Origin: Mya arenaria
Taxonomy: Eukaryota > Mollusca > Bivalvia > Myida > Myidae
NCBI RefSeq assembly: GCF_026914265.1
Contig: NC_069133.1
Location: 33,082,817 to 33,146,816, forward strand
DNA length: 64,000 nucleotides
Direction of reading: 5' to 3'
Part shown: one piece after another, positions 50,223 through 60,760 of the stretch
Layout: each line of letters starts with the position of its first letter
Position numbering within the stretch: position 1 is the first letter of the stretch
The notes under the pieces: generated by a model
What the model saw: only the letters and a program-made list of their open reading frames with translations
The model's database searches: none
What the model was told of the DNA's origin: nothing
Made by a program: the position numbers and the translations under genes

Positions 50223-50967
50223 TTATTTATGTGTACACCACTGATACATGGTCTTAAAGTGTTTACAGAAAGCGATCATGGCGTTTTTAGCCGCCTTATT
50301 GGCTTTTGTGGCACCGAACCAAAACGGACGATAGTTTTTGACAAATCGGAATGTTTCATCATACAACTCGGACTGGTTTGTGTTGTTTTTAAAACGTTCG
50401 AAACGTATTTTACTGGCTTCTATGTAATATTCCTGGAGGTAAAGGCTAAGTTTTTTCGTTTTTTCAGGATCCCTTTCAATGGTTAGTCCGATATTGAACC
50501 CATCTAGGTCCCCAAGAACCTCGGCTATAGTAGCTCCGCCTGGTTTATCAGGAAGTATGTATTTTCCGCTTGAAATCCATTTACCTTCCGGACCAATCAG
50601 TGGCAACATTTCATCTGAAATTAATCGATGATTTCTTTACCTAACTTCAATAAAAACGTATAGTACTTAAACGTGTAATAGATAACGCGAACAAGCACAT
50701 TAGCCAGAATAATATGTTTTACTTGTTAAATAACGAAATGTCAAAAAAGCAAAAGGGTAAACAAACAAGAAGCGCGCGTACATGTCATACAATAAACAAA
50801 GTCTGCATGCATAATTAGTAAGGCCATACTTTCTTCATGCAGAACTCCCGTTTGGCCCAAGTCGCCAGATATTGTAGAAGCAAACATATTGTCCACATCT
50901 GGTTTAAAAATAACCAAATTATCTTTGTGGCGACAATATCCGGCACATGCCCCTGTTATCACATGAC
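50223..50967 (-). CDS. Unrecognised gene, last two exons
   Basis: Two exons with good borders: 50967-50830 (acceptor ctgttcag, donor GAA GAA A|GTATGG) and 50614-50223 (acceptor aatttcag, TGA/TAA-type stop at 50223). They join in phase 1 through an Asn codon (HEE-N-EMLPL) to give about 175 residues. The sequence includes a CAGYC motif, FKPDVDNMF, LPLIGPEGKW, ILPDKPGGATIAEVLGDLDG and a basic/aromatic C-terminal third ending QWCTHK. I see no membrane span or known signature and do not recognise the family. An upstream exon is needed, since the first exon begins in mid-codon, but none was identified. Gene-like composition and matched phases make a real gene likely; function unknown. Confidence 0.6.
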
Positions 50968-51084
50968 CTGAACAGATTAAACGGTTTATGATTATTGTCG
51001 ATCGTATATTTCCACATGTAACTTCTAATAAATAATTTTTAATCATACATTGGGCCGATTGTTCAGAAAATCATATCATATTTA

Positions 51085-51290
51085 AAGGGACTAGACAACC
51101 TCGTCGGGCGGGTGGGTGGGCGTTTTTTTTTTTGGGGGGGGGGGGGCGGCGGCGGGCGTCAAACATTGGTTTCTGTTCAATAACTTTAGTTAGCATTGAT
51201 AGATATTGATAAAACTTGGTGTGTATGTAGCTTATGGGAAGAGGGATTTTGTTGAAGAAGCGTCTAAAACATCAGTAATATTTATATCGA
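51085..51290 (+). mobile_element. Dispersed element ('ggcgggcgtcaaacattggt')
   Basis: ggactagacaacctcgtcgg, G-runs, then caataactttagttagcatt and aaaacttggtgtgtatgtag. A partial relative is at 58195-58310 in PLPBP intron 5. Confidence 0.5.
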
Positions 51291-52999
51291 CTGTACGCAG
51301 CAAAACCACGATGTTGGTACAAAGTTAAAAACTCTAAATAGCTTGATGAATATTTTATTGATCTGATATTTTTTATTCCATTTTTTCAGTGATTAAACAT
51401 ATCACATAAGTGACATGACATCTAATACATTGAATGATATTAACAGCACCTGTTCAAAGACACAATACTTAATAAAATAATTATTGAAAATTAAAGAGCG
51501 TACACATTATTGATTATGATGATCAAATCAATCGATCAAGTCGTTGCGTACAATAATTTATATGGAGGAAAACCTTCGAGATCTAAACAAATACTGTATC
51601 ATAGCTATATATCATATTTCTCATATAAGTGTTTAGAAAAAAATGTCCGTTTAAAGTTTTCTCCATCGTTTATTTAAAAATGGTGACATTTTTGGAGAAA
51701 GAAACAACAACAACAATATACCAGCTATTGGTAAGAGTATGATAATCAAACACAAAAAAAATCCCTTTTATCCATAACAGAAACTGCATTCCATATCAAC
51801 TCAACGCCAATAATGAAAAATAATATTGCAGAGGTTTTTTTTTTAAAGCTATTCAACTTTTGATTTTACCATGAACGTGTATCCGCTAATGCTAAATGTG
51901 ATCCGCAGATAATTTATATAGAAGTTATATGGTCCAATAAATTTTGGCATAGTTACAGCAATGAACAAAGGGTAGAGAATTCAGCTATAAGGTTTTGTAA
52001 TGATTGATTTATTCTGATACGCTAGACTTCCGTGTTGCTCAAAGGATAAGTTCCATTTTGTTAAACATTAGAACATTTGATACCAAATTCACTTCAATAT
52101 CGACATATAAGTTGACTCCTCTCATAGCTACTATAATGTGCTCACTGTGTTACTCTGATACAATATAACAATATCTAAACGAACTATTGACGGTGAACCA
52201 CTCTCCCCCTTTGAGCACCAAACATTCCTCCTTTTTTCCTAACAGAATCATGCGTAACATTTAGTATTAACATATTTTGAAATCTGCCTACCGAATAATT
52301 TTAAATTCTGAGTTTCTGTGAACCACCCTCTTGAGTCCCTTAAATGCTTCTTAAATACCGCGTACCAAAAGGCGTTTTTTTTTTTTTTATTTAACTTCAT
52401 TATAGCCTGGAATGGAGCTATAGCCCTTTTAATACTTTGCCCCATTGTTACAGTAACATTCAATTGCAGTGTCAGGTCAAATGACGTGCACTTCTTGTCC
52501 AATTAATAAGGCTATTCTGGAACATTGCATGTCTTACGACCAGTATGTGTTAAGTGTACGTGTAAGTATTTTTTCAAACTGATTTTGATGAAAGAAACCT
52601 CAAGCATTGCAAGGTTTCAAACAACGTGTGCAATATTATTTTTTAAAGTGTTTCCATTGTAAAACCTTGTACAATTACAAGCGCCGTGGGTTTCTTTGTT
52701 GTTGTTGTTGTTTTCTCGTCTTCAAAATGAGCTTGTTCTGCCTCAATATCCAACTAACATAAACTCCTCGACCTCTGGTTGTGGTTACAGAAAACATCGG
52801 GGGATTGAGCATTGTTTTTACATTATTGTCTACTCAGAAGTGCATTTTGTAAAAAAAATAATGGTAGAAACCATCGTTAACGTACGCTGAATATATTCTA
52901 CGTGCTTCAGTCTTAAATTTAAACGTGCTAAAATGTCTGTCCTCTGCTGTGTTTTAAACATTTGCTTACTGTGCATTTACAGTCAAAGAGAAATGGGTG

Positions 53000-53235
53000 C
53001 TATCATTTTTCTCAAGTCATCAAACACCTTGCATTGTGAATATATATAGCGAGAGATAGATATACCTACGTTTACATAGAATATTTCAATAGCTTTCTTG
53101 ATCAAATTTCCAAACGTAAAGTTTAACATTTGAAAGAAAATAAATTATAAGATGTATTCCAACTGTTGTGATTGGCAAAACCCGGAACAGATCGATACCT
53201 CGATCGCATTGACGCATAAATAATATGTTCACGTA
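53000..53235 (+). repeat. Diverged duplicated block, copy 2
   Basis: ctcaagtcatcaaacacctt and ggcaaaacccggaacagatc correspond to copy 1 at 49.5-49.8 kb. Same orientation. Confidence 0.55.
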
Positions 53236-53909
53236 AATTGCATAGCATTTTTATGACATGAGCTTAAATTTGTAAAATAGCACAGCACGCCAAATAGTCA
53301 CTTATTTTGATAAGAACATACAAATAACAAATAAAATATTTTTGCAAATATAACTGCTATACAATTCCTTGTTTATCAAAAACTGTAAAATGAGTAACGT
53401 CTTTTATTCTTGGAGACGAAAGTGTCGTGCGTTAAATGGAATCTTAGGCTCTTTTGCCATTGAATGTATTATACAAACAATTTTGAAACACGTTAAGGAA
53501 AAGTTATTTGGCTCGCCAAAGACTCATTTAATAACCTTTAAACTCTTAATAAAAAAGAATGGGTGGAGTAGACGAAAATAAAGTTTTTTCAATGGTTTGG
53601 CCTTTTACTTAATGATTGCCTATCTGCAATTTCATATATGCTGAAAATGTAGGTTGTATTCTTATCCTCATTAAACGAACTATACTGTTAAAACAGGCCA
53701 TCTATGTTGCATATACCAGGTCACAGTTAACAAGTATTTACTTATTTTATGTCAAAACCAACTGCAATACAAGATAATTTATGACATTTAAAAATTCTCA
53801 TTTCTGAGCCTTAGTCTCAAAATAGTGAACGTATACTTGGCATTTTCATATACGCATTTATTGTTTATTCAGTTATGATCCTGGACCAACCCAAACGTTA
53901 AGTGTGTGG

Positions 53910-53995
53910 GGGGGGGCAGCTGCATGTGTGCCGTGTTAGTGTTTCGGCAATCATGGGGACCGTCGTGGGTTCGACCCCACAATAGGATGCACGTT
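53910..53995 (+). mobile_element. tRNA-like SINE head
   Basis: Box-A-like gtgttagtgtttcggc and a strong box-B-like gtgggttcgaccccacaata. The T-arm pairs (gtggg/cccac), but the remaining cloverleaf and acceptor stem are poor, so it is not called as a tRNA gene. Confidence 0.55.
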
Positions 53996-54145
53996 TACTT
54001 GTTTTTTTTAGAGGACTGAATTCATGTAGGTCACTTTGACTTGGTCAACACATGCGCATGCCTGACGCGTGTCAACGTGAGACGTTTTGACTTATTACAA
54101 TTAAAACTATTCGATTAAGTTCAATCGAAGTTAATCAAGCACACC

Positions 54146-54241
54146 ATGTTTAGGAAAATGGCGACGAATCCAGATGAAGTTGGGAAATCTTTAAAAGTTG
54201 TGCTTGAAAACATACAGAAAGCTGTTGCATTGAGGCCAAAG
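54146..54241 (+). CDS. PLPBP: PLPBP exon 1
   Basis: [20 protein letters not shown]... to ALRPK, donor AAG|GTTAAC. Two in-frame ATGs (54146, 54158); the second has the better context (AAAATGG). Confidence 0.87.
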
Positions 54242-57200
54242 GTTAACAATGTTAATGTTGTACCCGAAAACATGCCTTTATTTAGGTGACATTTAACGAT
54301 AACCTCAAAATGAGGTTTGAATAATTCAATTGAAAACGAAGTTTGTCAAAATGACAAATGAAATAGATTTATGGAAAAAAAGAGACTGAGTTTGTATTAG
54401 TTAATAGCATCACACACATACTGTTCTAATATGGGTAAACCCATGATCATCTCAATTGTGATGTTCGAAATCAAATGTTTATTGTAAAATTACATACCAA
54501 AGACCAATGGTAATAGGTATTGCATAATTACATAATTGATTATGATCAATTCATAGGGGATATAAAGATAGGACACTTTTCTGGTGACCTGTATCACAGT
54601 GAGTTTGTTGTGTAAACACGTATCTGTTGAGACCGATGTACATATGTCAGCTCATTGTATATCATTATTCTGCCTTCAGTCACTTCCTGATGTTCACCCC
54701 CGACTAGTTGCAGTAACAAAAACCAAACCAGTGTCTGACATTATAGCAGCTTACAGCCATGGCCAGAGACACTTTGGTGAAAACTATGTAAGATGTTATG
54801 AATGCTTCTTTTGGAGACTACTGACAACATTGTATGTAAAAACAACTTTTATTTATTTATGCAAACACACAGCAATCCTTTTTTTATATAATAGCAAGAT
54901 TTTAAGTCCCTCTTTTTTTTTTAAATAACTTAAAGTTGTAAGATTTTTATGTTTCTAATCATCTTCTTTTCAGGTTCAGGAACTATGTGAGAAGTCTAAT
55001 GATACACAGGTATATTGTTTATATATGTTTTCTTTTAAATTTATTTTATAATCAGTTTGTAGACAATTGAATATATATTCTAGAGGCAGTTTTTTATATC
55101 AGCTATTTTTCAAGAATAATGTACAGATACGTCATTAATTAATATACATCATGATACCGCAACTATTTTTTTTATTAATACTACTACAATAATACAACTA
55201 ATTTATGTATGTGTGTGTTACTGTGAAGCAAGTCCCATAACTCTGTAACTCTTGCTAAAATGAGGTATGCTCCTTGTTTAACAGTTAGTATTGTTTCTGA
55301 GTGAAAAAGACAAGTGAGTGAATACCCTATAGACTGGGAGTTTATATAAAGAGCCACATCACAAAAATTTGGGCCTATGGACATACATTTGCTTTTACTG
55401 ATTTATTAGGTGTTTCAATAAAGGACATTTCAGGTAGCAATACTGAAAGTTTCATGATGACATAGATCTAAGATGGTGTAAGATAGGTGTACACAAGTAA
55501 GACCATGCATTGCACATTTTGAAATCAAAATTTGACATCACACACATGATGTCATAACAATGACGATTCATATTTATAAGTAGTTTTATACAATCCTGCC
55601 AGAAACAGAGACTATGAATAAAGTCGAAATAGGTGAGGTTAAAATTCGTGGTACCTAGTCTTAAAAAAAAATTTGTTTGGTTAGGGTTACATCCTTTTAA
55701 AGAATAGGTAGGGTAGGTAGGCTTTTTTTATTTATTTTTTTATTAGGCTTTATATAAGAATGTCATTTTCATCATTCGATAATGGTGTTTTTAAAAAAAA
55801 ATCAAACTGACTATAAAAACGGTAGGATCGGCGCCTATTACGTAGTTAGGGTCGGGTAACCCGATCCAAATGTTGTTGTTTTTTAAGCCCTATAGAAACA
55901 TGAGTCAAGTACTTGTCATTATTTGTCGCCAATGGCTATCTTTTAGAGAACTTATTGAAACACATTGAAAATAAATATAATTTTTATTATTTTTTATTAA
56001 TGATTACCATATTTCATTCAAGTAATGAAGGCCTAAAATCGCATAATATGGCTCACATATGTTTGGCTGACTGCAAAAAGAACTGTCTGATCTTGTTATG
56101 ATCTACATGTACTTGCAGTGCTTTTGTTTTTTATCAGCTCCAGGAATCATGTGCAGAAATAAAATGGCACTTCATCGGTCATCTACAGAGGAATAAAGCA
56201 AACAAAATTGCAGGTAGGGTTGTTTTTTGAAAATGAGGTATTGTTGTAGTGTTTCTTCTTAACTGAAAATGGGGCCGAATTAAGAACCCATTTACAAATC
56301 CAAAAAGTATACTTTTTTTACAAAAAAATGGACTAAAAATTGATGCTGGTGTTTTCATGCTGTTAACATTCTGGCCTTTTTTAGGCTTTCTACGGGCCAG
56401 ATATTCTAACCGATTCCCAAGGATGAAAATGTTCTCAGGTTTCTCCTGGTAATTGTATTCAAATTATTTCAGTGATAAATTTTCCCAAATTTATTTTCAA
56501 AGTATTTGTTCCATAAAATGTTCAGAAAAAGCCTGGGTTGAGCCTTTTGTTGTTATATATTTCTACAGAATGTTAAGATAGTAGATATCCTGAAATGTTC
56601 ACAAATTAAAGCATTATTTTATAAATAAAGAATTGTTTTTTAGGAAATGGGTATGAATTAATGTACAATAAATTATATTCTCCCTTAAGCTTATATACTT
56701 ATACGGTACTTTGGGTTGACATATGTTCTGATTTTACCGAACCTGTACATGGCAGAGACTGTAAAATCTTATAAACATGGGCAGACGCTGAACCATGCTT
56801 CAACAGCATTTTTACGAAATGTCTTCAAGGTAATCGGTGCACAAAATAGTCCAATTGACCATGATGCTTAATTTTGATGTCCATTGTGTTTCAGTGCTAC
56901 CTAACCTGTATATGGTAGAGACTGTGGACTCCCAGAAGCTTGCACAGACCCTCAACAATGTTTGGGAGAAGCACAGACGGACAGGCAAGCTCAAGGTCAT
57001 GGTGCAGGTCAATACTAAAGGTGAAGAGAGTAAGTCCTATCTTGTAAGGTTCACGGTCATGGTGCAGGTCAATACTATCAGTGAAGAGAGTAAGTCCTTA
57101 CTTGTAAGGTTCAAGGTCATGGTGCAGGTCAATACTAGTGGTGAAGAGAGAAAGTCATGTCTTGTAAGGTTCAAGGTCATGGTGCAGGTCAATATTAACA

Positions 57201-60200
57201 GTGAAGAGAGTAAGTCAGATCTTGTAAGCTTTTAGGTCATGGTGCAGGTAAATACTAGCGGTGAAGAGAGTAGGTCATGTCTTGTAAGTTTCAAGGTCAT
57301 GGTGCAGGTCAATGCTAGCGGTAAAGAGAGTAAGTCCTATTTTGTAAGGTTTCAAGGTCATGGTGCAGGTCAATGCTAGCAGTAAAGAGAGTAAGTCCTA
57401 TTTTGTAAAGTTCAAGGTCATGGTGACTGTCAAGACTAGCCGTGAAGAAAGTAAGTCCTACTTTGTAAGGTTCTAGGTCATGGTGAAGGTCAATGCTAGA
57501 GGTGAAAAGAGTTAGTCCTATCTTGTTAGGTTCAAGGTCATGGTGAACGTCAGTGCTAGCGGTGAAGAGAGTTAGTCCTATCTTGTAAGGTTCAAGGTAA
57601 TTGTGCAGGTCAATACTAGCGATGAAGAGTGTAAGTCCTATCTTGTAAGGTTCAAGGTCATGGTGCAGGTCAATACTAGCGGTGAAGAGAGTAAGTCCTA
57701 TCTTGTAAGGTTCAAGGTCATGGTGCAGGTCAATGCTAGCGGTGTAGAGAGTAAGTCCTATCTTGTTAGGTTCAAGGTCATGGTGCAGGTCAATACTAGC
57801 GGTGAAGAGAGTAAGTCCTATCTTGTAAGGTTCAAGGTCATGGTGCAGGTCAATGCTAGCGGTGTAGAGAGTAAGTCCTATCTTGTTAGGTTCAAGGTCA
57901 TGGTGCAGGTCAATGCTAGCGATGAAGAGTGTAAGTCCTATCTTGTTAGGTTCAAGGTCATGGTGCAGGTCAATACTAGCGGTGAAGAGAGTAAGTCCTA
58001 TCTTGTAAGGTTCAAGGTCATGGTGCAGGTCAATGCTAGCGGTGTAGAGAGTAAGTCCTATCTTGTAAGGTTGTCAGTCATGTGAAATGAGCTTGTTGAC
58101 GTATGAATTTACATAACTAATATTGTCAGAGTATTGCAGTTGGCAGATGCTTTCTGTTAACCAAGTTTTCAATGAAATGAAAACCTGGTTATTAGAATGA
58201 TGTCATTGGACAGACTGGCAGGTGGTCATTTGTTTTTGCCCAATAACTTTAGATAGGAATGATTGATAGTGAATAGTCTTGGCCTGTAGGTAGATTATGT
58301 GAACGGGATAGAATAATAGCTAATCATATCATTATATTAAAATTTTGATTGTAGACAAGTCTGGTTTGCAAGCTGGTGATGTTGAGGGCTTAACACGATT
58401 CGTCATCGACAGGTGCCCATGTCTAGAGTTCGCTGGGCTTATGACAATAGGTTCCTATGGGTATGACCCTGCGGACGGGCCTAACCCAGACTTTCTGGTA
58501 AGTGGTTTGGATATGTTTATGTCCATAAAAATTCAGGTCTTTCTTAAGTAGTTTTGCAGATGAATATTTCATTGAATAATTTTTAATTATTTTATTATGG
58601 TAGCTTACAAAATTATAATTTTTGTTATAATCAAGAGAGTCTGATATCAGATATATGTATTTACGGTACTTCTGTTTAATGTATTTACTGTATTTCCACA
58701 GGCGCTCGTGAGACAGAGAGAGGAATTATGTCAAGCTCTGGGTCGTAGCTTGGATCAGGTGGAGCTCAGTATGGGAATGTCTACAGACTACATGCATTCT
58801 GTAAGCTTGTTTGTAGGAAAAACACTTGTGAAACAAGCTTTAATACCGGTAGTATATAAAGATGTTTGTCACATTTTTAGCTTGACTAAGAATAAGGAGA
58901 GCTTTACTACTCATCCTAGCATCGGCGTCACACCTTGTTTAAGGTTTTGCATGTAAGCACCCTTGAGTCATTATAATAGCAATAACATGTTTTGCACTGA
59001 AACTTTAAATACGTATTCCCAACTATCAAACCTACTTAATTAATGAAGTAAGAACACATTTATTTGAAAATAATGCAAATATGGGCATTTATACTTTGAC
59101 TTAGACATTTTGGTTAAGGTTTTGCATATAAGCTCATATAGTTTAATATCTCAGCAACTAGTTGATGTATTGTATCCAACCTACCTAAACAACCAAGTGC
59201 AATAACTCTGTTTCAACAAATGGCCCTTTATAATTTGACTTTTTTGCATGTAACCACATTTAAGCCAATATCTCAGCAAATACGTGTATTGCATTGAAAC
59301 TTTACACACAGGCTCTCAACCATTCAACCTTCTTAATTTATCAAGTAAGATAACTCTATATTGCATTTAATTTAAATTCTGCCCCTTTATTATTTAACTT
59401 AGAATTTTGGTTAAGGTTTTGCATGTAAGCACATATAAGTGAAAAACTCAGCAACTATGAGGTGCAATCAAAAAAGTTCCTGGACTGCCTTTGTTCTTCT
59501 GTCAGTTTTTTTATTAGAAAAAATAAAATTGCATCCAACTAAAGCAAAAACTATGTTCTACTAGACTCGTACATGATGTACTGTATTGAGACATTAAACA
59601 ATCAAGTATGGTGAATTTATCTTGCATATAATGCAAGTTTTGCACCTTAATTTAATAAATTTATTGACTTAGAAACTCTGGTTAAGGTTTTGCATTTAAT
59701 CTAATTTTGCAGTGATTCATGCATGTTTCACTAAAACTTTGCAATCAAATCAAAAGCAGAGGAATAGTCGCGCGCTTTCTCTTGTTAACATGAAGATTGT
59801 TGCTAAAAGATCACTTCACATAAAATTTTAATTGAAATTAAGTACAAAAACACTACCTACAAGAACTTGACATTTTCTGTATTTTCAGCCATTTATTTCA
59901 CATATTTGTTATTAGCATGCAAAACCATTTTAAATGGAAACAAAATTATAGTCAGTCACCAGGTATTTTCAGCATTATTGGGAATGAATTAATAAAATGA
60001 CATGGTTGTTTGTGGATCGGATACCTTATCTTTTACCATGTTTTACACTGAAATATGTTACACACTGAAATGTTTTCCAATGCAGATTGAGCTTGGCAGC
60101 ACAAATGTTCGAGTTGGAAGTACAATTTTTGGTGCAAGGAATTATCCTCAAAAACCTGGCAGCCAGTCAAAAGGCAGTTCTACTGAGGGTAACCAATCAG

Positions 60201-60418
60201 ATTCAACTAGTGATGCAGGAGCCAGCTCAGCAGTAGCTACCTCAGAAAACAACAGCCAATCAGATAGTGGTGCTAAAAATAGCCAATCAAGTGCTGGGTC
60301 AAATAACCAATCAGAAAGCAGTAATGTTTCAAGTAACTGTGATAGTTTAACTGGAAATTCAGAAGTTTCTCAAGAAAGAACAGTTAATGATATTCAAAAT
60401 TTAAGTTTAAGAAATTAA
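54146..60418 (+). CDS. PLPBP: Pyridoxal phosphate homeostasis protein (YggS/PROSC family)
   Basis: PLP-binding TIM-barrel protein that buffers vitamin B6 cofactor; no enzymatic activity is known in the family. Eight coding exons: 54146-54241, 54680-54787, 54974-55009, 56138-56213, 56895-57029, 58355-58497, 58702-58800, 60086-60418. Phases are consistent and yield 341 aa (337 from the second ATG at 54158). Key features: PLP-linking lysine in AVTKTKP (about K46), [55 protein letters not shown] and the phosphate-binding VRVGSTIFG. Human protein is about 275 aa; the excess is an approximately 87-residue Ser/Asn/Gln-rich C-terminal tail. Exon 5 is followed at once by an 18-copy minisatellite made from its own 3' end and splice donor (57001-58080). 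Confidence 0.94.
54680..54787 (+). CDS. PLPBP: PLPBP exon 2 with PLP-binding lysine
   Basis: Acceptor tgccttcag, donor TAT|GTAAGA. Thirty-six codons, [20 protein letters not shown] to FGENY. The first Lys of TKTKP is the Schiff-base residue of the family. Confidence 0.93.
54974..55009 (+). CDS. PLPBP: PLPBP exon 3 (36-nt micro-exon)
   Basis: [12 protein letters not shown] between acceptor tcttttcag and donor CAG|GTATAT. It continues ENY-VQEL exactly as in the family. Confidence 0.86.
55675..55800 (+). repeat. Dispersed repeat ('ttggttagggttacatcc'), copy 2
   Basis: Second copy of the family at 15775, lying in PLPBP intron 3. Contains an extra ggtagggtaggtaggc stretch. Confidence 0.55.
56138..56213 (+). 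CDS. PLPBP: PLPBP exon 4
   Basis: [20 protein letters not shown]...KIA plus one base; acceptor tttttatcag, donor G|GTAGGG. Confidence 0.92.
56895..57029 (+). CDS. PLPBP: PLPBP exon 5 (parent of the 60-bp minisatellite)
   Basis: Acceptor gtgtttcag; reads [20 protein letters not shown] to [13 protein letters not shown] plus one base, donor A|GTAAGT at 57030. Joining to exon 6 gives GEE-NKSGLQ, comparable to GEESKHGL in the human protein. The ORF stays open through the donor for three more 60-bp copies. Confidence 0.9.
57001..58080 (+). repeat. 60-bp minisatellite derived from PLPBP exon 5 and its splice donor, 18 units
   Basis: Eighteen consecutive 60-bp units, with one extra T at about 57350. 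Consensus: caaggtcatggtgcaggtca, then atactagcggtgaagagagt, then aagtcctatcttgtaaggtt. Unit 1 is the true exon end plus donor. About 14 units keep a GTAAGT donor; units 3, 5, 9 and 10 have it damaged. Units 11-13 repeat as 16-18, and 12-13 as 14-15, showing recent higher-order duplication at the 3' side. Twenty codons per unit keep the exon frame open until TAG at 57233. Confidence 0.95.
58081..58354 (+). other. 3' part of PLPBP intron 5 with dispersed-repeat fragment
   Basis: Follows the minisatellite. 58195-58310 resembles the element at 51.1-51.3 kb (caataactttagataggaat, gtaggtagattatgtgaacg). Confidence 0.5.
58355..58497 (+). CDS. PLPBP: PLPBP exon 6
   Basis: [16 protein letters not shown]...[16 protein letters not shown]...GPNPDFL; acceptor gattgtag, donor CTG|GTAAGT. 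Confidence 0.92.
58702..58800 (+). CDS. PLPBP: PLPBP exon 7
   Basis: [14 protein letters not shown]...[14 protein letters not shown]; acceptor atttccacag, donor TCT|GTAAGC. Phase 0 at both ends. Confidence 0.92.
58900..59770 (+). repeat. Degenerate tandem repeat in PLPBP intron 7
   Basis: aaggttttgcatgtaagcac or close variants at about 58939, 59115, 59240, 59413 and 59686, each followed by tatctcagcaact-like and aagtaagataactct-like text. Spacing varies from 125 to 270 bp. Probably one array-bearing mobile element. Confidence 0.55.
60086..60418 (+). CDS. PLPBP: PLPBP exon 8: phosphate-binding loop and low-complexity tail
   Basis: Acceptor caatgcag; [20 protein letters not shown] ends the barrel, then about 87 residues rich in Ser, Asn, Gln and Gly run to a TAA at 60416. 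The tail contains repeated NQS/NSQS-like motifs and no hydrophobic segment. Confidence 0.9.
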   Translation: MELGSTNVRVGSTIFGARNYPQKPGSQSKGSSTEGNQSDSTSDAGASSAVATSENNSQSDSGAKNSQSSAGSNNQSESSNVSSNCDSLTGNSEVSQERTVNDIQNLSLRN

Positions 60419-60726
60419 TTGAATTTGAAGCGGGTTTCATATTTGAAAAAAAAAAGTGTAAAAATATTATCAAGTCAAGTCAACAGAATATTGTCATAGA
60501 CTCAATGTTGTGGTTGTCACCTGTCAGCATACCAAAATGTATTACTGTAAGCAATAACTTTAGTAAAAAAAATCAAGAAATTAGCATGAAATTTGTTGCT
60601 GTAAAACATGCAATCATTGTACCAGTAAATAGGAACATGTGTCACAAGTTCAATAACTCTGGCTTAAATATTAGTTAAATTATGCTCCTTGATTTATTTA
60701 GAAAAACAGGTGAGTGCTGGCATGTG
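60419..60726 (+). other. PLPBP 3' UTR region
   Basis: AT-rich DNA after the TAA. No canonical AATAAA was found close behind the stop; the polyadenylation site is undetermined. Confidence 0.4.
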
Positions 60727-60760
60727 CTTGCTATATATATATATATATATATATATATAC
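60727..60760 (+). repeat. (TA)n microsatellite
   Basis: About 14 TA units just before the terminal repeat of the next element. Confidence 0.9.

Larger units (their letters stand above)
50968..54145. other. Interval between unrecognised gene and PLPBP
   Basis: Upstream exons of the 50.2-51.0 kb gene should lie here but none is clear. Repeats: a G-rich dispersed element at 51085-51290, a SINE-like fragment at 52360-52500 whose minus strand ends in poly(A), the copy at 53000-53235, and the tRNA-like SINE head at 53910-53995. The PLPBP promoter should be at the right end; no TATA box stands out. Confidence 0.45.

Noticed and set aside
53910..53995. Possible tRNA gene
   Set aside because: Only boxes A and B and the T-arm are tRNA-like; the acceptor stem does not pair, so SINE head is the better call.
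57603..58085. 160-codon ORF made of eight 20-residue repeats
   Set aside because: It is the PLPBP minisatellite read in a frame shifted by one base relative to exon 5; no start or splice site supports a separate protein.
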